This document shows positions 42,543 through 52,512 of a stretch of 64,000 nucleotides of DNA, piece by piece (position 1 is the first letter of the stretch; every line of letters begins with the position of its first letter). The stretch is from Methanoregula formicica SMSP. Lineage in GTDB: Archaea > Halobacteriota > Methanomicrobia > Methanomicrobiales > Methanospirillaceae. The translations under genes and the position numbers were made by a program. The stretch covers positions 2,108,001 to 2,172,000 of the forward strand of contig NC_019943.1 in assembly GCF_000327485.1 (NCBI RefSeq). The letters are read 5' to 3'. The notes beneath the pieces are model-generated. The model had not been told where the DNA came from. It was given only the letters and a program-made list of their open reading frames with translations, and made no database searches.

Positions 42543-45500
42543 ACGGCACCACCGGAATCCAAAGAGGCATCAGATCGCATCGTCCACATCCTGATCGTCG
42601 AGGACGACCGCGACCATATCGAACTCATCCTCCAGGCATTCCGGCAGGATCCCGGGCAGTTCCGCATCGATACTGCGGCAACCCTCAAAAAGGCGCGGGA
42701 GGTTATCGCGCACGAATGCTCTGACCTGATCATCGCGGACTGGAACCTTCCCGACGGCAGGGGGATTGACATCATCAGCCGGGAGGATGGCAGGGTTACC
42801 ACCCCGGTAATTGTCATGACCGGATATGGGGACGAGCGCCTGGCCGTCGAGATCATGAAGTCCGGCGCCGTTGATTATATCGTCAAGTCGGCAACGGTGT
42901 TCGAGGACCTCCCGAACATCTCGCGGAGGGCGATCCGGTTCTGGGAGAACATCCAGGAGAGAGTGCGGGCCGAGCATGCCGAACAGGAGACACAGAAACG
43001 CCTGGGCGACATCCTTGCTTTCCTCCCGGATCCGGTACTGGCGATCGATACAACAGGCACCGTGATCGCCTGGAACAATGCCATGGAAAACCTGACGGGG
43101 GTTCCTGCAGCGGATATGCTGGGGAAGGGCGATCATGAGTACAGCATCCCCTTCTACGGTGAGAGAAGACCGCTCCTGATCGACCTTGTTCTCGAACCCG
43201 ATACCGAGATCCTGAACCGGTATCCGTTTGTCCAGCGCGATGGTGACCGCATAATGTCCGAAACATTTGTTGCAGGAATCTACGGTGGCAAAGGCGCATA
43301 TCTCTGGGGGACTGCCACTCACCTGTATGATACTTCGGGAAACCGCGTCGGTGCGATTGAGGTGATCCGGGACATCACCGAGCGGAAAAAGACCGAGGAG
43401 ATCGTCCGGGCAAGCGAGGGGAAATTCCGCTCGCTGGTTGAGGAGGTGCCTGATTTCATTCTGGTGCACCGCAACGGAAAACTCCTGTTCGTAAACCGGG
43501 CTGCGTCCGAGAGCACAGGGTATGTCCATGAGGATCTCATCGGGAGATCCATGCTGGACTTCATCGTGCCAGAAGACCGGGAACGTGTTGTCACCTCGAT
43601 AGAAAAACGGCTGAAGGGTGAGCCTCTGATCCCCTATGAGGTCAGGATACTGACAAGCACCGGCCAGGAACGGCAGGTGATTGTACGGGGCAACCTGATC
43701 GAATTCGAAGGGAGTCCTGCCTCACTGAATGTCCTGACTGATGTCACGGAGATGCGGAAGAGTGAGAAGCAACTCCTCTTAAAGAACATCGTATTTGAAG
43801 CGTCGATCACTGCCAACAGCATTTCTGATATCGAAGGCATCATGACCGATGTAAACCCGGCATTTTTAGCCATCTGGGGATACCGGGACAAGAAGGAGGT
43901 CATTGGAAAACCTTTCGGGCATTTCTTCACCGAGGGGGATGCGGCGTCAGAGGTTCTGAAAACACTGGATACATCCGGGCGCTGGAGCGGCGAGCTCGTT
44001 GCACGGCGAGCCGATGGTTCAACCTTTATCGCGTTTGGCACGGCGACACAGACCATTGACGATAAAGGAAACAAGATTGGGTACCAGTCAACCTGTCTCG
44101 ATGTCAGCGAACAGAAACAGGCCGAAGCTGCCCTGCAGAAAAGCGAGGCAAAATTCCGGGACCTCTTCAACACCATGAGCAGCGGCGTGGTCATCTATGA
44201 ACCGGTATCCGAAGGACAGGACTTCATCATCCGCGATATCAACCGCGCCGTAGAGTGGATTGAGAACGTCCGAAAGGAAAATGTTGTCGGCAAAAGCGTG
44301 CTTTCGGTCTTCCCGGGTGTTGTGGAGTTCGGTCTTTTTGCAGTCTTCCAGCGTGTTGCAGAAACCGGATATGCGGAGGCATTTCCCGTTTCACTATACA
44401 AGGACAACCGGATCTCCGGGTGGCGGGACAACTACGTGTACCGGCTCGAATCCGGAGAGATTGTCGCAATTTACGAGGATGTAACTGAGAAGAAGCAGGC
44501 AGAAGAGGCAGTCCGGCAAAACGAGACGCGGTTCTCGGCCCTGATCCAGAACTCCTCGGATATCATCCGTGTTCTCGACCGCGAGGGAAAAATCACTTAT
44601 GAATCAGATTCTGCTGAACGGATACTCGGATACCCCAGGGGATCCCTCATCGGAAAGGACCCCATGGATTACATCCATCCCGATGATCGCGAACTGGTGA
44701 GACAGGATCTCCAGGGTGTTTTCGACCAGACAAATTCAGGCATTCCTACCGAGTTCCGGATCCGGAAAGCTGACGGGGGATACATCTGGGTCGAAGCCAG
44801 AGCAAATAACCTGCTCGACGTTCCCGGCGTGAACGGGATCGTTGTCACCACCCGGCTGATCCAGCAGAGGAAGGAGGCAGAGGATGCCATTCGTGAAAGC
44901 GAACAGCGTCTCCGCCTTGCCCTCGAGGGCGCCGATGTCGGGTTCTGGGACTGGCACCTCCCCTCGGGCACAGCTGTCTTCAGCGACCGGTACTACACCA
45001 TGCTCGGGTACGAGCCCCGGGAGTTTCCGGCAACCATCGATACCTGGACTGCGCTGTTGCACCCGGATGACAAAAAGAGGGTTGTCGCGGATCTGGAACG
45101 GCAGATCCGGGAAGGTGAATCCCAGCTGGAGATCGAGTACCGGATCCGCATAAAAGATGGCAGCTGGCTCTGGATCCTTGGGAGAGGGAAAGTTGTTGAA
45201 AAGGATGAGAACGGTATCCCGATCCGGATAACCGGTGTCAATATCGATATTACGAACCGGCGACTGCTTGAGTCCGAGGTCCGGTCCCTGAATGTCGTCC
45301 TGGAGCAGCGGGTGAAGGACCGGACCGAGGCGCTCTCGAAGGCAAACGAGGCGCTTGAGGAAGAGAACATGCAGCGGCTGGATGCCGAAGGGAAGCTCAA
45401 GGAATCTCTCAATGAGAAGACGATGCTCTTAAAGGAGATCCACCACCGGGTGAAGAACAACCTCCAGATCATCGTGAGTCTCTTGAACCTCCAGTCACGG

Positions 45501-46019
45501 TATGTGAAGGATGAAAGCGTCCTTGCCACGATCCGCGAGAGCCAGAACCGGGTCAAGGCAATGGCCCTTGTCCACGAAAAACTCTACCGGGCAGAGGACA
45601 TCGCGCACATCGACCTCAACGACTATATCCGGTTCCTGGGAACCGGCCTCTCGCAGTTCTATGATGCAAAGAGCCGGGGGATACGGTTCAGTCTTGAATC
45701 CCCCGATGTCCGTGTCGATATCAATACGGCCATCCCACTCGGGCTCATCCTCAATGAGCTGATATCGAACGCATTCAAGTACGCTTTTCCCAAGGGAAAG
45801 TCCGGGGAAGTATTTGTCAGCGTTACGCGTGAAGAGAAGACACTCACCGTGATTGTCCGCGACGACGGGGCGGGGATTCCCGAAGACTTTGACTGGAAGA
45901 ACACGCAGTCGCTGGGGCTCCGGCTGGTCAACTCCCTCGTGGACCAGCTCGATGGCACCATTGAACTCGACCGCTCGAAAGGGACACGGTTCACGATGGT
46001 TTTGCACGAGAAGGGGTGA
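42543..46019 (+). CDS. Receiver-multi-PAS-HisKA_2 sensor kinase with non-canonical (ACG) start
   Basis: About 1158 residues. The first ATG in this frame is 42816, but that would cut the receiver domain in half. Upstream the frame is open to a stop at 42492 and encodes VHILIVEDDRDH and the phosphoacceptor region IIADWNLPDG, yet it has no ATG, GTG or TTG. ACG at 42543 follows GGAGGAG by 6 bases and is the likely start (T-to-C change of ATG, or a read error). After the receiver come about six PAS domains, a coiled coil, then HisKA_2 with EIHHRVKNNLQIIVSL, and an ATPase with NELISNAFKYAF, RDDGAGIPE and SLGLRLV. It is a soluble phosphorelay kinase in the operon with the response regulator upstream. 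Confidence 0.88.
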   Translation, partial: TAPPESKEASDRIVHILIVEDDRDHIELILQAFRQDPGQFRIDTAATLKKAREVIAHECSDLIIADWNLPDGRGIDIISREDGRVTTPVIVMTGYGDERLAVEIMKSGAVDYIVKSATVFEDLPNISRRAIRFWENIQERVRAEHAEQETQKRLGDILAFLPDPVLAIDTTGTVIAWNNAMENLTGVPAADMLGKGDHEYSIPFYGERRPLLIDLVLEPDTEILNRYPFVQRDGDRIMSETFVAGIYGGKGAYLWGTATHLYDTSGNRVGAIEVIRDITERKKTEEIVRASEGKFRSLVEEVPDFILVHRNGKLLFVNRAASESTGYVHEDLIGRSMLDFIVPEDRERVVTSIEKRLKGEPLIPYEVRILTSTGQERQVIVRGNLIEFEGSPASLNVLTDVTEMRKSEKQLLLKNIVFEASITANSISDIEGIMTDVNPAFLAIWGYRDKKEVIGKPFGHFFTEGDAASEVLKTLDTSGRWSGELVARRADGSTFIAFGTATQTIDDKGNKIGYQSTCLDVSEQKQAEAALQKSEAKFRDLFNTMSSGVVIYEPVSEGQDFIIRDINRAVEWIENVRKENVVGKSVLSVFPGVVEFGLFAVFQRVAETGYAEAFPVSLYKDNRISGWRDNYVYRLESGEIVAIYEDVTEKKQAEEAVRQNETRFSALIQNSSDIIRVLDREGKITYESDSAERILGYPRGSLIGKDPMDYIHPDDRELVRQDLQGVFDQTNSGIPTEFRIRKADGGYIWVEARANNLLDVPGVNGIVVTTRLIQQRKEAEDAIRESEQRLRLALEGADVGFWDWHLPSGTAVFSDRYYTMLGYEPREFPATIDTWTALLHPDDKKRVVADLERQIREGESQLEIEYRIRIKDGSWLWILGRGKVVEKDENGIPIRITGVNIDITNRRLLESEVRSLNVVLEQRVKDRTEALSKANEALEEENMQRLDAEGKLKESLNEKTMLLKEIHHRVKNNLQIIVSLLNLQSRYVKDESVLATIRESQNRVKAMALVHEKLYRAEDIAHIDLNDYIRFLGTGLSQFYDAKSRGIRFSLESPDVRVDINTAIPLGLILNELISNAFKYAFPKGKSGEVFVSVTREEKTLTVIVRDDGAGIPEDFDWKNTQSLGLRLVNSLVDQLDGTIELDRSKGTRFTMVLHEKG

Positions 46020-46045
46020 AGAACAGACATGACAAAGACAGTCCT

Positions 46046-47101
46046 ATGAAACGGTATGGAAGGCAGAGGAACATGACGCGGAATGTATTCTTTATATTCA
46101 CGATCCTTTCCCTCACGCTCCTTGTGGGAGCGATACTGGTTGCAGGATGTTCAGGCACGGGGCAGGAAAAGAACAGCAGCTCCGGAAAGGTCTGGCATGT
46201 CGGGGTCTTGAGCGGCATGGCATTTTTTGCCGATACGGAAGACGGTTTCCGCGAGAAGATGGCCGAACTGGGATATACCGAAGGGAAAAACATAGTCTAC
46301 GATTCCCGGAAAATGGTTGGTTTTGACCAGCCGGCATACCAGTCAGCCTTACAAGAATTCCGGGACAACAAGGTTGACCTGGTCCTTGTCTTCCCCACGG
46401 AAGCATCGCAGGAGGCAAAAGCCGCCATGAAAGGAACCGGCATCCCCGTGGTATTTGCCAATGTCTTCACGGAAGAGACCGGCCTTATCGAGAGCGTACG
46501 GCAGCCCGGCGGGGATATCACGGGTGTGCGCTGGGGAGGTCCTGACTTAGCCCTCCAGCGGTACGAGGTCATGCGCGAACTGGCGCCGGGCGCAAAGCGT
46601 ATGCTCATTCCTTACCAGAGGGGATATCCCACAACCACAAGCCAGCTTATTGCACTGCGAACCGCAGCGTCCGCCGACGGCATCACGCTGGTTGAGATCC
46701 CTGTGGACAATGCAACCGAGCTTGAGGCGGAACTCAACAAACAGGCTGCATCCATTACTGGCAAAGACACGGCCATTTTAGCCATTGCCGAGCCGCTCTT
46801 CGTGACACCAAACAGTTTTGCCGTTATCGGCGAATTCGCGGATGCGCATGCCATCCCGGCAGGGGGCCCGTCCATGTCCGTTAATGGCCATGAGACGGTC
46901 TTTGGCCTGGCACCCCGGAGTGTCCCGCAGGGCAGGCAGGCAGCAATCCTGGCAGACAAAATCTTCCGGGGTACACCAGCAGGCGGGATCCCGGTGGTCA
47001 CCGCTGAGAACTATTTCCAGCTGAATTACCGGCAGGCGCAACAACTCGGCCTTCCGGTCAGCGAAGGCCTGCTGAGCAGGGCAGACAAGATCCTCCGTTG
47101 A
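46046..47101 (+). CDS. ABC-type substrate-binding lipoprotein (PF04392 type) without transporter
   Basis: A 351-residue protein from ATG 46046 (in-frame GTG 46016 and ATG 46073 are alternatives). A basic n-region, hydrophobic core (FIFTILSLTLLVGAILV) and lipobox AGC predict an anchored extracytoplasmic lipoprotein. The mature domain, WHVGVLSGMAFFADTEDGF, ELGYTEGKNIVYD, DLVLVFPTEASQEAK, GIPVVFANVF and GGDITGV, matches the ABC_sub_bind family of periplasmic-binding-like folds. No permease or ATPase gene lies nearby. Instead a kinase gene lies on each side, which suggests it presents a ligand to the Cache kinase downstream. The ligand is unknown; relatives bind amino acids or aromatic compounds. 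Confidence 0.87.
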   Translation: MKRYGRQRNMTRNVFFIFTILSLTLLVGAILVAGCSGTGQEKNSSSGKVWHVGVLSGMAFFADTEDGFREKMAELGYTEGKNIVYDSRKMVGFDQPAYQSALQEFRDNKVDLVLVFPTEASQEAKAAMKGTGIPVVFANVFTEETGLIESVRQPGGDITGVRWGGPDLALQRYEVMRELAPGAKRMLIPYQRGYPTTTSQLIALRTAASADGITLVEIPVDNATELEAELNKQAASITGKDTAILAIAEPLFVTPNSFAVIGEFADAHAIPAGGPSMSVNGHETVFGLAPRSVPQGRQAAILADKIFRGTPAGGIPVVTAENYFQLNYRQAQQLGLPVSEGLLSRADKILR

Positions 47102-47247
47102 GACGAAGGGCAAGCCATGAAAATCTGTGGTGTGATGAACACGATTTCGATGCAGGATCCATCCATCGGAGCGGGGTGCCCCGTAGTCATGGTTTATCAC
47201 CCGTATGATCAGGATGAACGAGTGAGACGAACACGGAGATGACACCG

Positions 47248-49863
47248 ATGCCACCACAGACCCCCTCGGATAAAAAGAAGTTCCGCAGCCTTACGGTAAC
47301 GCTGGCAATCGCGTTTGTTGCCATGAGCCTCGCCATCGTCCTCATCACCACCGGCCTCCAGGGTTTTTCCAATTACCAGAACCAGCAGAGGACCATATCC
47401 TACGAGCAGAAACTCATTGCCCAGGGCGCAGCCGACACCGTGAAAAATATGGTCACTGACAGGATGGACAAACTCCGGGAGACCGCATACCTGTCAAGCA
47501 TCGCGACTTCGCCGCCGGAGCAGCAGAAGGCAACCCTGGATAAACTCCTGCACTTCGATCCGGCATTCCGTCAGGTCATCCTGTTCAATGTCACGGGTGA
47601 GGAACTGGCACGGTCATCCCGGGTCTCGCGGGCCGAATCAAACCAGATTTCAGAACCGGTCAGGGCGGATATCTTTGCACGGGCAGTTCAGGGAGAAACC
47701 TTCATCGGGCCGGCCTATATCGATGAAAAATCCAGCGAGCCGATGGTGGTCATGGCAGTACCGGTCACGGATATCTTCGGGGATTACAAGGGGGTCCTGG
47801 CTGCTGAGGTGAACCTGAAGTTCATGTGGGACCTTGTCGGGAACCTGAAGATTGGCGAGGGGGGTACTGCATATGTCGTGGATGGACAGGGGAACCTCAT
47901 CGCCTATAGAGATATCAGCCGGATCCTCAAAGGAGAGAATGTTCTTGGCCTTGAGGATGTCCGCCGGTTTGTGAGTGGCAGGGATACGGTATACGATGCA
48001 GAAGTGACACAGGGCATGGAAGGAGATGCTGTAATTGCCAATTATGTCTCATTGGGAGAACCGGACTGGGCGGTTGTCGTTGAGATGCCGGTGGATGAGG
48101 TCTACCGGGAGTTCAATAAAGGATTGTACCGCACTATCATCATCCTGCTCGCAAGCCTCGTCTTAGCGTCCATTGCCGGCATCCTCCTATCACGGTTCAT
48201 CACAAAACCCCTGATCCTCCTCCGTGATGCCACCCGCGAGATCAGCAAGGGCAACCTGGATACGCGGGTTGAGATCTCTTCGATGAACGAGATCGGGGAG
48301 CTTGCGGACTCATTCAACAGGATGACTGCGGACCTGGTCCAGACAACGGTTTCCCGGGATTATTTCGACGATATCTTAAAGAGCATGTTCGACATGCTGA
48401 TTGTCTTGGAGCCGGATGCCACCATCCAGTCCGTGAACCGGCGGACCTGCGATGTGCTGGGATACCGGTCGGATGAACTGGTCGGCCGTTCGTTCTCCCA
48501 CCTCCTCTCGCCCGACAGTCCCCGTCCGGACGGTGCAGCGACCGGCATGCTGCCCGGGACACGGGCAGTTACGGAAATCGAGCGGATCTTTATGACGAAG
48601 GGGGGCCGGAAGATTCCCATCATCCTTTCTTCATCCGTCATGCATGACAGCACCGGGGCCGTCCGCGCGATTGTCTGCGTTGCGCACGATATGACCGAGC
48701 GCAAGAAGGTCGAGGAGGAACTCCGGGAGTCCCGGCAACTCTTCATGGACATTATCAGTTTCCTCCCGGACCCCACGTTTGTTATTGACAAAACCGGTAC
48801 CGTGCTGGCATGGAACCGGGCGCTCGAAGTGATGAGCGGAGTGCCTGCAGAAGAGATCATCGGAATGGGCAATTATGAATACAGCCTCTGGGCATATGGC
48901 AGGCGGCGGCCGCTTCTCATCGATCTTGTCCTGGACCCTGACAAGGACTCGGCCCGGCTGGATTATTCGGATATCCACTGGGTCGGCCGGACCGTGACCG
49001 CCCAGACTGTCATTACAAAGGCAGACGGCCGGAAGATCCCCATCTCGCTTGTCACGTCCCCCTTGATCGACTCTCAGGGAAACACCGTCGGTGCGATTGA
49101 ATCACTGCGGGACATAACCTCGGTTAAGAAAGCAGAGGCTGACCTTGCACGCCTGAATGCCGGTCTTGAAAAGATCGTGAAGGAGCGGACAAAAGCTCTC
49201 GAAGAGGAAGTTGAAGTCCGGAAACAGGCAGAGGCTGCCATACGGTTATCCCTTGACGAGAAGGTGCTGCTCCTGCGGGAGGTCCACCACCGGGTTAACA
49301 ACAACCTCCAGATCATCATCAGCTTAACGAAGCTCCAGCTGCGGACACTTGAAGATCCGGGAATGAAGCAGGCCTTAAGCGATATGCAGAGCCGTGTCCG
49401 GGCAATGGCCATTGTCCACGAGAAACTCTACCAGACAGAGGACCTCTCCTCGATCGATATTGCGGATTATACCCAATATCTCGTCACCCAGATCTTCGGT
49501 CATTACAAAGTCGATCGGCAGAAGGTTGCCCTCAACATTGATATTGGGAAGATCCTCCTGAACATCGATACGGCAATTCCTCTCGGGCTCATCCTCAACG
49601 AACTAGTGGGGAACGCCATCAAGTATGCGTTCCCTGACGGGAGGAAGGGTGAGCTTACTATCCGGATGACAGAAGAAGGAGAGATCCTGACAGTCGTTGT
49701 CCAGGATAACGGGATCGGCATCTCTTCGGATATCGACTGGCAGAACACGCCGTCCCTGGGCCTCCGGCTTGTCGGAAACCTTGTTGACCAGCTCTTTGGG
49801 ACGATCGAGCTCGACCGCTCATCCGGTACGAAGTTCACGATGGTACTCCATGAGAAGAAATAA
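47248..49863 (+). CDS. dCache-HAMP-PAS-HisKA_2 membrane sensor kinase
   Basis: An 871-residue kinase. I chose ATG 47248 because GGAG lies nine bases before it; ATG 47239 would add three residues. A membrane helix (about 18-38) and a second at about 295-315 (IIILLASLVLASIAGILLS) enclose an extracytoplasmic Cache domain of about 250 residues (AYVVDGQGNLIAYRD). HAMP follows (ITKPLILLRDATREISKGN), then two PAS domains (the second with YEYSLWAYGRRRPLLIDLVL), HisKA_2 EVHHRVNNNLQIIISL, and ATPase motifs NELVGNAIKYAF, VQDNGIGI and SLGLRLV. It follows the substrate-binding lipoprotein by about 145 bases. Cache domains bind small organic ligands, so the two may form one receptor system. Confidence 0.93.
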   Translation: MPPQTPSDKKKFRSLTVTLAIAFVAMSLAIVLITTGLQGFSNYQNQQRTISYEQKLIAQGAADTVKNMVTDRMDKLRETAYLSSIATSPPEQQKATLDKLLHFDPAFRQVILFNVTGEELARSSRVSRAESNQISEPVRADIFARAVQGETFIGPAYIDEKSSEPMVVMAVPVTDIFGDYKGVLAAEVNLKFMWDLVGNLKIGEGGTAYVVDGQGNLIAYRDISRILKGENVLGLEDVRRFVSGRDTVYDAEVTQGMEGDAVIANYVSLGEPDWAVVVEMPVDEVYREFNKGLYRTIIILLASLVLASIAGILLSRFITKPLILLRDATREISKGNLDTRVEISSMNEIGELADSFNRMTADLVQTTVSRDYFDDILKSMFDMLIVLEPDATIQSVNRRTCDVLGYRSDELVGRSFSHLLSPDSPRPDGAATGMLPGTRAVTEIERIFMTKGGRKIPIILSSSVMHDSTGAVRAIVCVAHDMTERKKVEEELRESRQLFMDIISFLPDPTFVIDKTGTVLAWNRALEVMSGVPAEEIIGMGNYEYSLWAYGRRRPLLIDLVLDPDKDSARLDYSDIHWVGRTVTAQTVITKADGRKIPISLVTSPLIDSQGNTVGAIESLRDITSVKKAEADLARLNAGLEKIVKERTKALEEEVEVRKQAEAAIRLSLDEKVLLLREVHHRVNNNLQIIISLTKLQLRTLEDPGMKQALSDMQSRVRAMAIVHEKLYQTEDLSSIDIADYTQYLVTQIFGHYKVDRQKVALNIDIGKILLNIDTAIPLGLILNELVGNAIKYAFPDGRKGELTIRMTEEGEILTVVVQDNGIGISSDIDWQNTPSLGLRLVGNLVDQLFGTIELDRSSGTKFTMVLHEKK

Positions 49864-49875
49864 GGAATTTCCACC

Positions 49876-52512
49876 ATGACAATTCTCCGGGTGCAGGGAA
49901 TCGGTATGACCGAACGGCGGTGGCAGGCACTGGTTCTGGCAGCATCGGCCGTAGTCATCGTCATTACTGCGTGGTGCCTGGCAAATGGCATCACGATCAT
50001 CTTCATGCACCTGTACTACATTCCCATCACCCTCCTTGCCTACCACTATCGGAAGAAAGGGATTGCTGGTGCAGTCCTGCTGAGCGGGATATATTGCGCC
50101 CTCGTCATCGGTTCCGGGGCCGGTGCCACTGAGGCAGCAGGGGCACTCATCCGGGCCTGCCTGTTCGTAGCCGTTGCAGCCCTCATCGCATTCCTTTCCG
50201 AGGCTGTCGCCCAATCCCGGGACAACCTGAAGGAGGCCGGGGATATCCGGCAGGGCATCATCCAGAATGCCAATGTCTGGCTGATGGTGCTCGACAAGAA
50301 TGGCGTCATCCGTGAATGGAACCGGGCTGCCGAAGAGATCAGCGGCCACCCTGCCGGAGAAGTCATCGGCAAAAACACGATCTGGAAACAACTGTACCCC
50401 GATAGCGGATACCGGAAGGAGATCACCAGAACGATCGCCGGCATCATTGAAAAAAATGATTACCTGGAAAATTTCCGGACCACCATTTCGTGCCGTGACG
50501 GGTCGACAAAGACCATTCTCTGGAATACGAAGATGCTCCCCCCGGAAAGCAATGAACAGGTTCAGTTCATCGCCGTGGGGGTGGACATCACGGAGCGCAC
50601 CCGGGCCGAGGACGCGCTGCGGGAGAGCGAACAGAAATACCGCACGCTCTTTGATAACATGCTCGAAGGGTTTGCCTACTGTCGCATGATCTACGATAGG
50701 GTGGGCCGGCCTTCGGATTGGGTGTACCTTTCCGTCAACCGTGCATTCGGGCAGTTGACGGGGCTCTATGGCATCGAAGGGAAGCGGGTGCTCGAAGCGA
50801 TACCCGATATCCGAAACCTCACACCGGAACTCTTCGACATGTACGGGCGTGTTGCACTGACGGGCGTTCCGGAAACGTTCGAGATCGATTTCAAGCCCCT
50901 GAAGCGGTGGCTGAAAGTCTCTGCATTCAGCCCGGAGAAGGATTACTTCGTTGCGGTCTTCGAAGACATCACCGAGCGGAAGGCGAGCCAGGAGCGGATC
51001 GAGGCGCTGCTCCGGGTCCAAGAGGAGCAGCTCCGTATCATCAACGCCAGCCCGGCGGTTTCCTTTCTCTGGAAAGCCACGGAGGGGTGGCCGGTAGTAA
51101 GTGTAAGTGAGAATATCTCCCGGTTCGGGTACGTCCCGGATGACTTTACCTCAGGCCGGATCGCTTTCCCTTCCATAATCCATCCTGACGACCGTGAACG
51201 TGTGGCGAGAGAGGTCGCGTACAACAGCAACCACCAGATCAACGACTTCATCCAGGAATACCGTATCTTCGACAAGAACCACGGCCTGCACTGGATCTCA
51301 GATTATACCCATATCCGGAAGGACACGGCAGGCGGTATCACCCACTACGAGGGGATTGTTCTTGACATAACCCACCAGAAGCAGGCAGAGGAAGCACTCC
51401 GGGAGACCAACAGTTACTTAAACAGCCTCTTCGACTATGCCAACGCCCCGATCATCGTCTGGGACCCGAAGTTCCGGATCACCCGGTTCAACCACGCATT
51501 CGAGCGCCTGACCGGGAGGACCGAGAACGAAGTGTTGGGAGAACACCTCTCGATCCTGTTTCCGGAATCCTATCGCCAGTCATCCCTCGACCGGGTCCGG
51601 TCAACGCTTACCGGGGTAAGGATGGAGACTGCCGAGATCCCGGTTATCACAAAATCCGGGGAGGTCCGGACCGTTCTCTGGAACTCGGCCACCATCTTTG
51701 ACGATGACGGGAAGACGGCCGTTGCCACCATAGCACAGGGACAGGACATCACCATCCGGAAGAAGGCACTCAGGGAGCTGGAGCAGCTGAACGCCAATCT
51801 TGAGAAAATTGTCGATGAGAGGACCCATGCCCTGAACGAGGAGATCCGGCAGCGCCGGCAGGCAGAGGATACAATTCGTGCTTCCCTTGACGAGAAAGTA
51901 CTCCTCCTCCGCGAGATCCACCACCGGGTAAACAACAACCTTCAGATTATCATCAGTCTCATAAAACTCCAGATGCGGACCGTAGAAGACCCGGAGATGA
52001 AGCAGGTCCTTTCCGAGATGAGGAACCGGGTGCAGGCTATGTCCCTTGTCCATGAAAAACTCTACCTGTCTAAAAGCATCTCTTCCATCGACATCTCCGA
52101 CTATACGCGGTTCCTGGCAACCCAGCTCTTTGCATTCTATGGCGTGGACCACCGCAGGGTCGCGCTTGCAACAGACATGGAAAAGATCCTGCTGGATATC
52201 GAGACAGCCATCCCGCTCGGGCTCATTGTAAACGAACTGGTCTCCAATGCCCTCAGGCATGCCTTCCCGGACACTCGCACCGGTACGATCACGATCAGCA
52301 GCCATCCCGAAGGAGACCAGATCTCCCTTATCATCACGGACGACGGGGCCGGCATGAGCCCGTCGTATGACTGGCGGGGGAGCACATCCCTTGGTTTCCG
52401 CCTCGTGAACAGTCTTGTCGACCAGCTGGGAGGAACCATCGAGAAAAAGAACGGGAAGGGAACAACATTTAATATTCTATTTCCCAGAAAGACTACAACA
52501 GAGAGTGAATGA
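49876..52512 (+). CDS. Membrane multi-PAS HisKA_2 sensor kinase
   Basis: An 878-residue kinase from ATG 49876 (AAGGAA eight bases upstream). The N-terminal 100 residues form about four membrane helices with MHLYYIPITLLAYHYRKKG, a theme shared with the membrane domains of the kinase pair at 10.3-12.6 kb. Four PAS domains follow (starting near 125, 240, 385 and 515; for example NVWLMVLDKNGVIREWN and FDNMLEGFAYCRM). The transmitter is HisKA_2, EIHHRVNNNLQIIISLIKLQ, with NELVSNALRHAF, TDDGAGMSP and SLGFRLV. The end of the protein meets the start of the next gene with no gap. It lacks a large outside domain, so sensing is probably within the membrane or cytoplasm. Confidence 0.92.
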   Translation: MTILRVQGIGMTERRWQALVLAASAVVIVITAWCLANGITIIFMHLYYIPITLLAYHYRKKGIAGAVLLSGIYCALVIGSGAGATEAAGALIRACLFVAVAALIAFLSEAVAQSRDNLKEAGDIRQGIIQNANVWLMVLDKNGVIREWNRAAEEISGHPAGEVIGKNTIWKQLYPDSGYRKEITRTIAGIIEKNDYLENFRTTISCRDGSTKTILWNTKMLPPESNEQVQFIAVGVDITERTRAEDALRESEQKYRTLFDNMLEGFAYCRMIYDRVGRPSDWVYLSVNRAFGQLTGLYGIEGKRVLEAIPDIRNLTPELFDMYGRVALTGVPETFEIDFKPLKRWLKVSAFSPEKDYFVAVFEDITERKASQERIEALLRVQEEQLRIINASPAVSFLWKATEGWPVVSVSENISRFGYVPDDFTSGRIAFPSIIHPDDRERVAREVAYNSNHQINDFIQEYRIFDKNHGLHWISDYTHIRKDTAGGITHYEGIVLDITHQKQAEEALRETNSYLNSLFDYANAPIIVWDPKFRITRFNHAFERLTGRTENEVLGEHLSILFPESYRQSSLDRVRSTLTGVRMETAEIPVITKSGEVRTVLWNSATIFDDDGKTAVATIAQGQDITIRKKALRELEQLNANLEKIVDERTHALNEEIRQRRQAEDTIRASLDEKVLLLREIHHRVNNNLQIIISLIKLQMRTVEDPEMKQVLSEMRNRVQAMSLVHEKLYLSKSISSIDISDYTRFLATQLFAFYGVDHRRVALATDMEKILLDIETAIPLGLIVNELVSNALRHAFPDTRTGTITISSHPEGDQISLIITDDGAGMSPSYDWRGSTSLGFRLVNSLVDQLGGTIEKKNGKGTTFNILFPRKTTTESE

